Translations under genes and position numbers: made by a program | Origin: Methanobrevibacter sp. YE315 | GTDB taxonomy: Archaea; Methanobacteriota; Methanobacteria; Methanobacteriales; Methanobacteriaceae | Length of the DNA: 64,000 bases | Assembly: GCF_001548675.1 (NCBI RefSeq) | Contig: NZ_CP010834.1 | Location: 1,895,501-1,959,500 of the forward strand | Direction of reading: 5' to 3' | The notes under the pieces: model-generated | Databases searched by the model: none | What the model saw: only the letters and a program-made list of their open reading frames with translations | What the model was told of the DNA's origin: nothing | Shown: positions 36,851 to 45,464 of the stretch, in pieces | Numbering within the stretch: position 1 is the first letter of the stretch | Layout of the letters: each line of letters begins with the position of its first letter

Positions 36851-38074
36851 CTAATTAAATAAATAAACTTCTACTTCCTCACCCTCATCTAAAAGTTCAA
36901 CAGATTTTGGAACTTTAACATAACCATCAGCACTGGATAATGAGAAAATTGCTCCAGAATCTTTAAAGATTGGATGAATGTCTTCACCATCAACTTTAAC
37001 AAGCTGATATTGCATCCTCCCAACTGGAGAGTGAATTCTTCTAGTCATTTTGCCTTTAACTGTTTCAAGCTCGAAATCCTTATCGATTCCGGCCAATTTG
37101 GTTAACGGCTCTGCAACAAAAGCGTTAAATATCATTAATGCAGAAACAGGATTTCCTGGAAGACCGATGACAATTTTACCATCAATTACGCCAACGATTG
37201 TAGGTTTTCCTGGCTGAACTGATATTCCATGAATGTAAACCTCACCCAATTCATCCAAAACATGTTTCAAGACATCTCCAAGACCTGCAGAGGTTCCTCC
37301 AGAACAAAGTAAGATATCAACTTCTTTTAGAGATTCCGTAATCTTTTCTTTTACTTCATCATAGTTATCTCTCATGATGCCTAAAAAGTGCGCATCAGCA
37401 CCGCAAGAAAATGCTGCGTTCTTAATCATACCACCATTTACATCATAGATTTTACCATAGGTTAATTCCTCGCCCTGAAGGGTGATTTCATTTCCAGAAG
37501 ACACCACTCCCAAAGTAGGCTTTTTATATACTTCAATTGTCTCAAAACCTTGTGAAAGTAAAACTCCGATTTTACCCGGATTTAAAAAGTCTCCCTTTTC
37601 AAGAATCAGTTTTCCTTCTTCGATGTCAGAGCCTTTTTTGGCAACGTCTTGAGAAGGAGTGGCTGTTGTTAATAAATTAACTTTACCGTCTAATTTTTCT
37701 GCATATTCAACCATGACAACAGATTCAGCACCTTCAGGCATTGCAGCACCAGTACTTATCTCAATACATTTTCCTTTTTCTACTTTCTTATCAGTTGTTG
37801 AACCTGCTTCTAAAAAATCAATGACATCTAAAGTATTTGGATTTTCCTCTGAAGCACCAAAACTATCTTCAGCCAGAATTGCAAAACCATCTTTTAAAGC
37901 CTTGTTAAAAGGTGGAAAATCCATTCTTGAATAAACATCTTCAAATAAAATCCTTCCATAGGATTCAGTGACGAGAATTTCTTCACTTTGGGGTTTTAAA
38001 TTATCATCGAATAATTTTTGAATAATATCAATAGCTTCATCACATTCCTTAATTTTTAAAAATTCAGTTCCCAT
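36851..38074 (-). CDS. moeA: Molybdopterin molybdotransferase MoeA
   Basis: Inserts molybdate or tungstate into adenylylated molybdopterin, needed for the Mo/W formylmethanofuran dehydrogenase of methanogenesis. The 407-residue protein has the family opening with FPPFNKALKDGFAI (DGFA motif), GAAMPEGAESVVMVEYAE, ILLCSGGTSAGLGDV and GLPGNPVSALM. The C-terminal beta-barrel ends VEVYLFN. The ATG at 38074 follows GGTGAT; two GTG codons upstream are alternative starts. Confidence 0.93.
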   Translation of the reverse strand: MGTEFLKIKECDEAIDIIQKLFDDNLKPQSEEILVTESYGRILFEDVYSRMDFPPFNKALKDGFAILAEDSFGASEENPNTLDVIDFLEAGSTTDKKVEKGKCIEISTGAAMPEGAESVVMVEYAEKLDGKVNLLTTATPSQDVAKKGSDIEEGKLILEKGDFLNPGKIGVLLSQGFETIEVYKKPTLGVVSSGNEITLQGEELTYGKIYDVNGGMIKNAAFSCGADAHFLGIMRDNYDEVKEKITESLKEVDILLCSGGTSAGLGDVLKHVLDELGEVYIHGISVQPGKPTIVGVIDGKIVIGLPGNPVSALMIFNAFVAEPLTKLAGIDKDFELETVKGKMTRRIHSPVGRMQYQLVKVDGEDIHPIFKDSGAIFSLSSADGYVKVPKSVELLDEGEEVEVYLFN

Positions 38075-38180
38075 AATCACCACTTATATAAAAATACAAT
38101 AAATTAATATATAATATATTGATAAATATATAAATAATTTAATCTTATAGAGAAATCTATTATAATTTGGAGGAGAGTAT

Positions 38181-38486
38181 TTGTCTAAACCTAATCAAAA
38201 TCAACAACAAGAATACAGAAGAGTAAGAACTCCTAAAAAAGGAGAAATCCCTGGAGTAGTTGAACAAATTATGGGACATGGAAAATTAAAAGTCCGCTGT
38301 GCCGATGGCAATATAAGAATGACTAGAATCCCTGGAAAAATGAAAAAACGTATTTGGATTCGTGAAGGAGACGTAATCCTTGTTAAACCATGGGATTTTC
38401 AAGCTGATGAGAAAGCTGACGTAATCTGGAGATACACAAAAACCGAATCTAATTGGCTTGAAAGAAAAGGCTACTTAAAAATGTAG
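38181..38486 (+). CDS. eif1A: Translation initiation factor aIF-1A; TTG start
   Basis: OB-fold initiation factor (101 residues) that binds the ribosomal A site. It has EYRRVRTPKKGEIPGVVEQIMGHGKLKVRCADGNIRMTRIPGKMKKRIWIREGDVILVKPWDF, the full family core. The start is a TTG at 38181 with GGAGGAGAG just upstream; no ATG fits. It is followed by rio1 27 bp later, an order conserved in euryarchaea. Confidence 0.95.
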   Translation: MSKPNQNQQQEYRRVRTPKKGEIPGVVEQIMGHGKLKVRCADGNIRMTRIPGKMKKRIWIREGDVILVKPWDFQADEKADVIWRYTKTESNWLERKGYLKM

Positions 38487-38512
38487 TCTAACTACTTATT
38501 TTTTTGATTTTA

Positions 38513-39286
38513 ATGGATTCTAAAATAGCTAAAGCAGATGCAAAACACGAAAAAATTCATTCCCGAAAAAGAAAAAAGGACAGTTCCGATAGAAAAGTGG
38601 GAAATGAAATTTTCGACAAACTAACACTTGAAACATTATATAAACTAGCTAATCAAGGATACATTGATATTTTAAATGGTGCCATAAGTACCGGCAAAGA
38701 AGCCAATGTGCTTACAGGCATTACAGATGATGAAAAATTTGTAGCAGTGAAAATTTATAGGATTGCTACATCTGATTTTAAGAAAATGGATTATTACCTC
38801 AAAGGCGATCCAAGATTTAACATCAAAACTAAAAACAAAAGAAAAATCATTTATTCCTGGGTTACAAAAGAATTTAAAAATTTAACTAGACTGCATACTG
38901 CTGGAGTGAATGTTCCTGAACCTATAACAAGTTCCAATAACGTGTTAATTATCGAATTCATTGGAGATGAAGACGGAAACCCTGCACAGCCTGTTAAAAA
39001 CCAACCACCTGAAAATCCAGATGAATTCTTCAATAAGCTGCTTGTGAATCTAAAATTATTTGTTAACGAAGCAAAACTTGTGCATGGGGATTTGTCAAAT
39101 TATAATATTTTAAATAAGGATGAAGAACCTGTAATAATTGATGTTTCACAGTCCGTTGTTTTAGATAATCCCATATCAAAAGAGCTTCTTGAAAGAGACA
39201 TTAACACACTCGTAAGAGAATACACCAAACTTGGCGTTAAAACTAGTTTTGAGGAAATTTGGGAATATGTTGCACCGGTGTTCTGA
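38513..39286 (+). CDS. rio1: RIO-type serine/threonine protein kinase Rio1
   Basis: Atypical kinase/ATPase of 257 residues acting in small-subunit ribosome maturation. It has GAISTGKEANVLTG (flexible nucleotide loop), VAVKIYRIATSDFKKM, the catalytic LVHGDLSNYNIL (about residue 185) and metal-binding IDVSQSV. The ATG at 38513 was chosen over an upstream TTG. It is paired with aIF1A; the usual next gene, the KH protein, is displaced to 50176. Confidence 0.94.
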   Translation: MDSKIAKADAKHEKIHSRKRKKDSSDRKVGNEIFDKLTLETLYKLANQGYIDILNGAISTGKEANVLTGITDDEKFVAVKIYRIATSDFKKMDYYLKGDPRFNIKTKNKRKIIYSWVTKEFKNLTRLHTAGVNVPEPITSSNNVLIIEFIGDEDGNPAQPVKNQPPENPDEFFNKLLVNLKLFVNEAKLVHGDLSNYNILNKDEEPVIIDVSQSVVLDNPISKELLERDINTLVREYTKLGVKTSFEEIWEYVAPVF

Positions 39287-39359
39287 ATATTGTCCATTTA
39301 AACATTGAATTATATACGTTGATATAAATAACGTGGAATTAAGCGAGGAGGGATATTCA

Positions 39360-39932
39360 ATGAAAGAATACTTAATGGAGACCCCAAGTATTGATTACAT
39401 GAATCCACTCATACAAGAAAAAGTTCAAGAATTAAGGAATAAATCAAGTGACGATTTAAATTATATCGAACAGAGTTACCTGTTTGTTAGAGATGAAATC
39501 CCTCATTCATGGGATATTGGAACAACTACCGTTTCAAGAACAGCCAGTGAAGCACTTAAAAATAAGACAGGAATCTGTTGGGCAAAATCATGTCTTCTTG
39601 CAGCACTTCTAAGAGCAAATGGAATTCCCTCAGGAATAAGTTATCAGCTTCTAACAATAGCAGAAGATGACAGTGAAGGACACATTATCCATGCCTTAAA
39701 TACAGTATATGTTAAAGATTCAAAAAAATGGATTAGGTTAGATGCTCGGGGAAATGCTGGAAATCTAAATACAAAGTTTAGTTTGGATAAAGATCAATTA
39801 GCTTTTCAAGTTAGTGAAGAATTTGGTGAAATTGATTACAAAGATAATAATGTTGATTTAGATGAAAGACTAATAAATGCACTGGCGAAAACCGATAATT
39901 TATTTGAAATCAACATAGATTTCGACTTTTAA
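39360..39932 (+). CDS. Transglutaminase-like cysteine protease fold protein
   Basis: A 190-residue cytosolic protein with a transglutaminase core. The Cys is in NKTGICWAKSCLLAALLRANGIPSG, the His in EGHIIHALNTVYV, and the Asp in WIRLDARGN, in the expected order. GAGGAGGG precedes the ATG at 39360; an upstream GTG at 39333 is less likely. Many archaeal members are proteases or amidases rather than cross-linking enzymes. It is the first gene of the block between rio1 and the KH gene. Confidence 0.87.
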   Translation: MKEYLMETPSIDYMNPLIQEKVQELRNKSSDDLNYIEQSYLFVRDEIPHSWDIGTTTVSRTASEALKNKTGICWAKSCLLAALLRANGIPSGISYQLLTIAEDDSEGHIIHALNTVYVKDSKKWIRLDARGNAGNLNTKFSLDKDQLAFQVSEEFGEIDYKDNNVDLDERLINALAKTDNLFEINIDFDF

Positions 39933-40352
39933 TTTTGATAAGAAAAATCTAAAAAAGAAATGTTTTATACAACGAACAAAAAAAAATATAAAACTCATTT
40001 CAACAATCCAAAAACCAGATTTAAATCATTACACTCCAGATATTGCTTTTTAAATCAATTATACTGAGTTTTAAAAGATTCTGACTAGTTTTTCTATTTT
40101 TATGCAAGTAAAATCGAATTCATTTTAAATATTCTATTTTATCTAAATCATATTACTGGCAAGCCATAGTGATAATTGCTTTATGGATATTCACTTCATT
40201 TATTAAAAGAAACAATCCACTCTTTATTTTCAATTTTAACGATGTAAGCAAGTGCTTACACGCGTGAATATTTATATATTAGGCACGCCAAAATAATTTT
40301 ACCGTTATAAAAACTATTACCTATAGCAATGGAATTTTGTAGGTGAATTAAT
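39933..40352. other. 420-bp gene-free region upstream of the adhesin-like gene
   Basis: No coding potential is seen on either strand. The left part is AT-rich with short T runs suitable for ending the transglutaminase transcript. The right part holds overlapping palindromes and a TATA-like box, listed separately, and probably the promoter and leader of the large surface-protein gene. Confidence 0.6.
40244..40278 (+). promoter_or_regulatory. Overlapping palindromes next to a TATA-like box, candidate operator
   Basis: GTAAGCA (40244-40250) and TGCTTAC (40253-40259) form a 7-bp inverted repeat with a 2-base centre. It is overlapped by the perfect palindrome CACGCGTG at 40259-40266. ATTTATATAT follows at about 40269-40278 as TATA box, 75-84 bases before the ATG. 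GC-containing dyads of this kind stand out in this AT-rich gap and suggest a binding site for a dimeric regulator; the protein is unknown. Confidence 0.5.
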
Positions 40353-43157
40353 ATGCGAAAAAATATATTAACTATGTCTATATTGGCTATTTGTATAGTC
40401 CTAATATGTTTAGGCTCTGTTTCTGCAACAGAAGAAAGTCAATTTAATTCTACTGTAGATACTGTTAATGATGTACAATTGGAAAAGGTTGTACTTGACG
40501 AAAGTTATATATTAAATGCTGATGACGCTAATTCTATGGAAGATATTAGTGATGTTAGTGTTGAAAGCGATGTAAATGTTGGGAATACTTTAATTGTAGA
40601 ACCGGATGCTGATTGTGGAATAATGAATATTCCAATTGATAATATCGGCATTTCAGTACCTATAAATATACCTGTTACATTTGAACTGGCAAAGAATTTT
40701 GATGACACAATTGTAGATTACACTTCAGAATCTGCAGATACTCCAATTTATAATGCAAAAATAATTTCAGTAAAAGATATTGATGATAATACTAATTTTA
40801 ATGAAGATGAAACCAATTTTGCTTATGTTGAATATTTAAATAATGATGTCGTGGCTTTAATTAACAATAATGGCAGAAAAGACCCTGAAAAAGAAGTCGT
40901 TCGTGTATATACCGATTTGGAATCAGGTATTGAAAATTCAACAGCCACATTAACTCCCCTAATCTTTGACAGAAATGGCAAACCTGTTACCGGAGGAACT
41001 TTAAATATATTCAGCGATTATAATAAAACTGATTTAATTGCAAGTGTCGAACCTGGAAACAATTCTTCCTTTGATTTTAAAGTCCCACAATGTCCTGACG
41101 ACCTTCGATCTTTATGTATACCAATTTGGTATTCTTATGAAAAATTGGATGATGAAAATAATATCCTATATTACTCAATAGGAAGTCTTCCATTCTATAC
41201 CATGAAAACCAATAATCTGAACATTTCCGGTAAAGGAAATAAAAATTATAATGTTATAAATGGAACAATAAACATTTATGAAGGACAATCTCTGATTGTT
41301 TCTTTAGACAATATTGACTTTTGGGATACTACTTTTTCTGATATAAAAATTTTCATTGAAGGCGTCGACGATAAAATTTCTACTTTTGATCAATGGAATA
41401 TGGCTCGTGAAATAAAAGATTTATCTGTTGGCGAATATAATATCTATGCTGTTTATGCCGGATACGTCTACAAAGACTACTTTAACGGCGGAAGATATTT
41501 CGCTCCTGGCGTAAGTAACAAGATTACTGTTAAAGTAAATCCTGTTGATTCTGTAGCTGCTTCAATAGTTACTCCAATTTTGAATACTGTTTCTTTTTCA
41601 GATGTGATGACCTGCAATTTCGTATCAACAATCAATGTTAATGGACCTAGCAGGGAATTTAAAGTCTTTTACATCAATGCAGATACCAAATCAGGTATTG
41701 AAAATTCAAGTGCAAAAATTAATCTTACAGTTTTGGATAAAGATCACAATGCCGTTTCCGACGGTACAGTATATGTTTACAGTGATTATCAAAAATCTAA
41801 TTTAATCGCTACTGTTGATTTAAGCAACGATTCTTCTTTTGATTATAAAGTTCCGGAATGTCCTGATGGTCTTCGCTCAAATGAGTATTCTATCTGGTAT
41901 GTATATGAAAAATACGATAAGGAAAACGATGTTATCTACTATTGCGGAGACAGCACTAATTTTAATTCAATGAAAACCAACAATTTGAAAATTTCCGGCA
42001 AAGGCAATAAAAACTATAAAGTTATAGACGGAGTCGTCTATATCCGTGAAGGAGACACTTTGAAAGTTTCTTTGGACAATATTGACTTTTGGGATACTAC
42101 TTTTTCCGATATAAAAATTTTCATTGAAGGCATTGATAAAAGTATTGCCTCTTTTAACCACTGGAATAAAGTATGCGAAATAAAGGATTTGCCTATTGGC
42201 GAATATAAAATTTATGCTGTTTATGACGGATACGTCTACGACATCCACTTTAACGGCGGAAGATATTTCGCTCCAGCAAAAAGTAACATAATTAAAGTTA
42301 AAGTTGCACCAAAAGATTCAGACATTATACCTGTACCAGCTCTTCCTGAACCTATTAATCATTTTTTAGATGGCAACAAGTTAGAAGCAATGTCTTCTTT
42401 TATTTCAGCCAAAACAGATGATGAACTTACTGAAGAAACTGTTACTGTCATTTTCGATGTAACTCATGGTGTGGAAAATTCAATTGTAAAGATGACACCT
42501 ACCGTTCTTGATAAAGACGGCAATGTCATTACTAAAGGTTATTTAAACCTTTACAGTGATTATAAACATACTAAGTACCTTGGTGGAGTCAGTCTTTATG
42601 ATGCCACATCCTTTGATTTTCAGGTCCCTGAGTGTAGTGATAATGTTTCCTCAATGTGTATACCAATTTATTATACTTTTGAAATGAACGATTATAAGAA
42701 TGATATCAAATATACTGAAGATCATTCTTTTCTTTTCCATACAATAAACACAAATAATTTCAAAATATCTGTAAGGGATCGTGAAGGTCGTGAAGCCAAT
42801 AATGGAACAATTGTAATTAAAGAAGGTGAATCACTATTCGTTACATTTGATAAATTGGATTATAAAATAGGCTCATCACACATAAACATTAAAATAGAAG
42901 GCGTTGACAACAATATGTGCTATATTTACGGATGCAATTTTGATTATGCTGCTCATGAAATATCATCCGATATGGCTAAATTGCCAGCTGGAGAATATGT
43001 CATTTACGCAATCTGTGAAGAAAATTTTGCAGACGATTATTACATTGCATCAGCAGCAAGCAATAGAATCACCGTAAAAATAGTTCAAGAACATGACTTT
43101 TTCGAGTATTTTATAGCAATAATGGACGCTATTAAAAATATTGAAGTGCCTGCTTAG
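40353..43157 (+). CDS. Large secreted adhesin-like protein with three Ig-like repeat units
   Basis: A 934-residue protein with a clear signal peptide, MRKNILTMSILAICIVLICLGSVSA, and an acidic, Asn- and Asp-rich mature part. After an N-terminal region it has three repeat units of about 256 residues. Each begins with a GIENS/GVENS strand, SDY and SSFDF or SFDF elements, and ends with a TNN(L/F)-IS ... GEY-IYA(V/I) ... YFAP/SN-I-VKV block. Units 1 and 2 are nearly identical in places; unit 3 is diverged. No C-terminal membrane anchor or wall-binding repeat is seen, so attachment is unclear. It resembles the adhesin-like proteins of gut Methanobrevibacter. Confidence 0.82.
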   Translation: MRKNILTMSILAICIVLICLGSVSATEESQFNSTVDTVNDVQLEKVVLDESYILNADDANSMEDISDVSVESDVNVGNTLIVEPDADCGIMNIPIDNIGISVPINIPVTFELAKNFDDTIVDYTSESADTPIYNAKIISVKDIDDNTNFNEDETNFAYVEYLNNDVVALINNNGRKDPEKEVVRVYTDLESGIENSTATLTPLIFDRNGKPVTGGTLNIFSDYNKTDLIASVEPGNNSSFDFKVPQCPDDLRSLCIPIWYSYEKLDDENNILYYSIGSLPFYTMKTNNLNISGKGNKNYNVINGTINIYEGQSLIVSLDNIDFWDTTFSDIKIFIEGVDDKISTFDQWNMAREIKDLSVGEYNIYAVYAGYVYKDYFNGGRYFAPGVSNKITVKVNPVDSVAASIVTPILNTVSFSDVMTCNFVSTINVNGPSREFKVFYINADTKSGIENSSAKINLTVLDKDHNAVSDGTVYVYSDYQKSNLIATVDLSNDSSFDYKVPECPDGLRSNEYSIWYVYEKYDKENDVIYYCGDSTNFNSMKTNNLKISGKGNKNYKVIDGVVYIREGDTLKVSLDNIDFWDTTFSDIKIFIEGIDKSIASFNHWNKVCEIKDLPIGEYKIYAVYDGYVYDIHFNGGRYFAPAKSNIIKVKVAPKDSDIIPVPALPEPINHFLDGNKLEAMSSFISAKTDDELTEETVTVIFDVTHGVENSIVKMTPTVLDKDGNVITKGYLNLYSDYKHTKYLGGVSLYDATSFDFQVPECSDNVSSMCIPIYYTFEMNDYKNDIKYTEDHSFLFHTINTNNFKISVRDREGREANNGTIVIKEGESLFVTFDKLDYKIGSSHINIKIEGVDNNMCYIYGCNFDYAAHEISSDMAKLPAGEYVIYAICEENFADDYYIASAASNRITVKIVQEHDFFEYFIAIMDAIKNIEVPA
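41307..42131 (+). repeat. Near-identical 57-bp DNA segments 768 bp apart in the adhesin-like gene
   Basis: The segment at 41307-41363 recurs at 42075-42131 with one visible substitution (T at 41339, C at 42107). The offset is 768 bp, exactly 256 codons, and the flanks are also similar. This marks the tandem repeat units of the protein and is a substrate for homologous recombination between units. Confidence 0.85.
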
Positions 43158-43171
43158 CTTGATGTATTTAA

Positions 43172-43210
43172 TTTGTGAAATTTGATTTCACAAACCTTTT
43201 TTTATTTTTT
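43172..43210 (+). terminator. Intrinsic-type terminator after the adhesin-like gene
   Basis: Perfect 9-bp inverted repeat TTTGTGAAA (43172-43180) / TTTCACAAA (43186-43194) with loop TTTGA, followed by CC and a T-rich tract. It lies 15 bp past the stop codon. Confidence 0.75.
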
Positions 43211-43316
43211 CAACCAAAAAATCCCAGTAGAAGTTTCAATAGCAGTGTTACAGAAAACATTGCGAGTAAAACATCTTTCCATACTGAACATCATAATGCT
43301 ATTTTTATCATTACAT

Positions 43317-43430
43317 GAAAATTTTATCAAATAGTAAAATTTTTATCTTTATTTGTAATTATTATCATTATATTTAGAAAATTTTATTAAAATAGTCATT
43401 TTATTTAACAAAAAAGAAAATTTTATATAA
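43317..43430 (+). promoter_or_regulatory. Three GAAAATTTTAT repeats and TATA box upstream of adh
   Basis: GAAAATTTTAT occurs at 43317-43327, 43377-43387 and 43416-43426. The first two are exactly 60 bases apart and the third runs into the TATA box TTTTATATAA at 43421-43430. The core AAAATTTT is itself palindromic. They may be upstream activator or repressor sites for adh-fno, but the local base composition makes chance repeats more likely than usual. Confidence 0.4.
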
Positions 43431-43462
43431 AATATTCAATATATACAATATTGGTGATTTCT

Positions 43463-44545
43463 ATGAAAGGATACGCTATAATTAAAACCGGTGAACACGG
43501 ATGGATAGATGTTGACGAACCTGTTGCAGGCCCTTTAGATGCAATTTGTAAACCTCTTGCAGTTGCACCTTGTTCTTCAGACACTCATGCAATGCATGCT
43601 GGAATGGGGCCAGCAGGACCACTCATAAACAGAATTATGGGTCACGAAGCCATTGGTGAAGTTGTCGAAGTTGGAGAACTAGTAACAAGATTCAAACCTG
43701 GAGACAAAGTAGTAATTCCATGTACTACCCCTGACTGGGCAAGTCAACCAAACCTACAAGAAAAAGGAACCAACAATGCACACGACTTTGACGTAATGAC
43801 AAGTTTCAAATTCCTGATTCAAGAAGACGGAGTATTTGCAGAACGTTTCAAAGTAAACAATGCTGACAACAACATGGTTCTTCTTCCTGAAGGAATGGAT
43901 CTTGCAGACGCATTGATGGTAACCGACATGATGTCCACTGGATTCTACGGTGCTGAAATGGCAAACGTCAAACTCGGAGATACCGTAGTCGTATTTGGTA
44001 TAGGTCCAGTAGGTTTAATGGCAGTTGCCGGTGCAAAACTCCTTGGTGCTGGAAAAATCTATGCTACAGGAACAAGGAAAAACTGTGCAGATTTAGCATT
44101 GGAATATGGTGCAACCGAAATCATTAGTTACAAAGACGGAAACACAGTAGAACAAATCCTTGAAAAAGAAGGCGGAAACAAAGTTGATGCTGTAATTATC
44201 GCAGGTGGTAACTGCGCATCCATGAACGAAGCATTGCAGTTAGTAAAACCTAACGGATCAATCGGAAGTATCAACTTCTATGACCTTGAAGATGTCTTCA
44301 CAGTTCCTGCTTTCGAATGGGGACTTGGTATGGCAGACGTCACAATTCGTGGCGGATTCTGTCCAGGAGGAGCTTTAAGAGCAGAAAAATTATTAAAACT
44401 CATCCAATACGACAGAATTAAACCTGGTAAAACATTCAACTACGAATTCCATGGATTTGACAAAATCAAAGATGCATTCATACTCATGGATGAAAAACCA
44501 AGAGACTTAATCAAACCTATCGTATATATCGACGATTTAGATTAA
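43463..44545 (+). CDS. adh: NADP-dependent secondary alcohol dehydrogenase (zinc, medium chain)
   Basis: A 360-residue enzyme closely similar over its length to the Thermoanaerobacter/Clostridium isopropanol dehydrogenase type: MKGYAIIKTGEHGWID, PLAVAPCSSDTHAMHAG (zinc Cys), GHEAIGEVVEVG (zinc His-Glu), PDWASQ (zinc-region Asp), and VVFGIGPVGLMAVAGAKLLGAG (nucleotide fold). It oxidises ethanol or secondary alcohols and reduces NADP. The ATG at 43463 follows GGTGATT. The next gene, F420:NADP oxidoreductase, would pass the electrons to F420, letting alcohol feed methanogenesis. Confidence 0.93.
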   Translation: MKGYAIIKTGEHGWIDVDEPVAGPLDAICKPLAVAPCSSDTHAMHAGMGPAGPLINRIMGHEAIGEVVEVGELVTRFKPGDKVVIPCTTPDWASQPNLQEKGTNNAHDFDVMTSFKFLIQEDGVFAERFKVNNADNNMVLLPEGMDLADALMVTDMMSTGFYGAEMANVKLGDTVVVFGIGPVGLMAVAGAKLLGAGKIYATGTRKNCADLALEYGATEIISYKDGNTVEQILEKEGGNKVDAVIIAGGNCASMNEALQLVKPNGSIGSINFYDLEDVFTVPAFEWGLGMADVTIRGGFCPGGALRAEKLLKLIQYDRIKPGKTFNYEFHGFDKIKDAFILMDEKPRDLIKPIVYIDDLD

Positions 44546-44575
44546 ATTAAAAATCTTTTTGAAGAAAGTGATAAC

Positions 44576-45259
44576 ATGATTAGCGTAATTGGTGGAACCG
44601 GACCTCAAGGCTTAGGAATTGCTAAAAGATTAGCAATTGCAGGCGAACCAGTCATTATCGGATCCCGTAAGGAAGAAAAAGCATTAAAAGTTGTAGAAGA
44701 AACCATAGAAGAGTTAAAAGATTATGCTATTGCTGAAATCAAAGGCATGTCCAATGAAGATGCGGCAAAAGAAGGAGATGTATTAATCATTACTGTTCCT
44801 TTAGCAGCTCAAAAACCAACTCTTGAAGGCATTAAGGAATTCTGCGCCGATAAAATTATCTTAGATGCAACCGTACCATTAGAAACTGCAATCGGTGGAA
44901 AACCTTTCAGATTCATTGATTTGATGGAAGGATCCGCTGCAGAAAGAACAGCCTCAATTTTAGATGGAACCGGTGCAAAAGTAATTTGTGCATTTTGTAA
45001 TATTAGTAATTCCCATCTTGCAAACATCCCAGAAGACATTGACTGCGATTGTTTGATTGCAGGTGATGATGTTGAAGCTAAAGAAGTTGCAAGCGAAATT
45101 ATTAATAAGATTCCAGGCATAAGAACAATTGATGTTGGTATTCTAGAAAAATCCAGAATCATTGAAAAAATTACCCCATTACTGATTGGATTAAACATTA
45201 AGTATAAATCCCATTACGGCGGTTTGAGGATTACTGGAATTCCAAAATTAGATGAATGA
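44576..45259 (+). CDS. fno: F420H2:NADP oxidoreductase
   Basis: Hydride transfer enzyme between NADPH and coenzyme F420. The 227-residue protein starts with the nucleotide loop VIGGTGPQGLGIAKRLA, followed by IGSRKEEKA for NADP phosphate recognition. TVPLAAQKPTL and DATVPLETAIGGKP follow as in methanogen Fno. It lies 30 bp after adh, a pairing known in Methanobrevibacter smithii for use of alcohols as electron donors. GTGATAAC precedes the ATG. Confidence 0.94.
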   Translation: MISVIGGTGPQGLGIAKRLAIAGEPVIIGSRKEEKALKVVEETIEELKDYAIAEIKGMSNEDAAKEGDVLIITVPLAAQKPTLEGIKEFCADKIILDATVPLETAIGGKPFRFIDLMEGSAAERTASILDGTGAKVICAFCNISNSHLANIPEDIDCDCLIAGDDVEAKEVASEIINKIPGIRTIDVGILEKSRIIEKITPLLIGLNIKYKSHYGGLRITGIPKLDE

Positions 45260-45296
45260 TTTTGATATCGAAAAGTTTTTCATTATAAGTTAAATT

Positions 45297-45344
45297 ATTA
45301 GAAAATCAGGGCAAAAGCCTCCCTAATTTTTTCTAATTTTTTAA
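45297..45344 (+). terminator. Long stem-loop terminator after fno
   Basis: Outer arms ATTAGAAAA (45297-45305) and TTTTCTAAT (45329-45337) enclose a GC-rich inner stem formed by AGGG (45308-45311) and CCCT (45321-45324). T runs follow. It is the most elaborate hairpin in the window and lies 38 bp past the fno stop. Confidence 0.75.
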
Positions 45345-45464
45345 CTTTTTTCATTATTTTTTTAAGACATTGCCAGTGTGCATGTCAAAAATTTTTTATA
45401 TACAATTAAATATAAATAATACTGATTTAGTTAATAATATTTTCAACTAATTAGAGGAATTTAA

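Larger units (their letters stand above)
43158..43462. other. 305-bp gap between adhesin-like gene and alcohol dehydrogenase
   Basis: No gene is seen. The left end holds a strong terminator (43172-43210). The right 150 bp are extremely AT-rich, with three copies of GAAAATTTTAT, and lead into the TATA box TTTTATATAA (43421-43430) and GGTGATT before the adh ATG. Confidence 0.6.
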
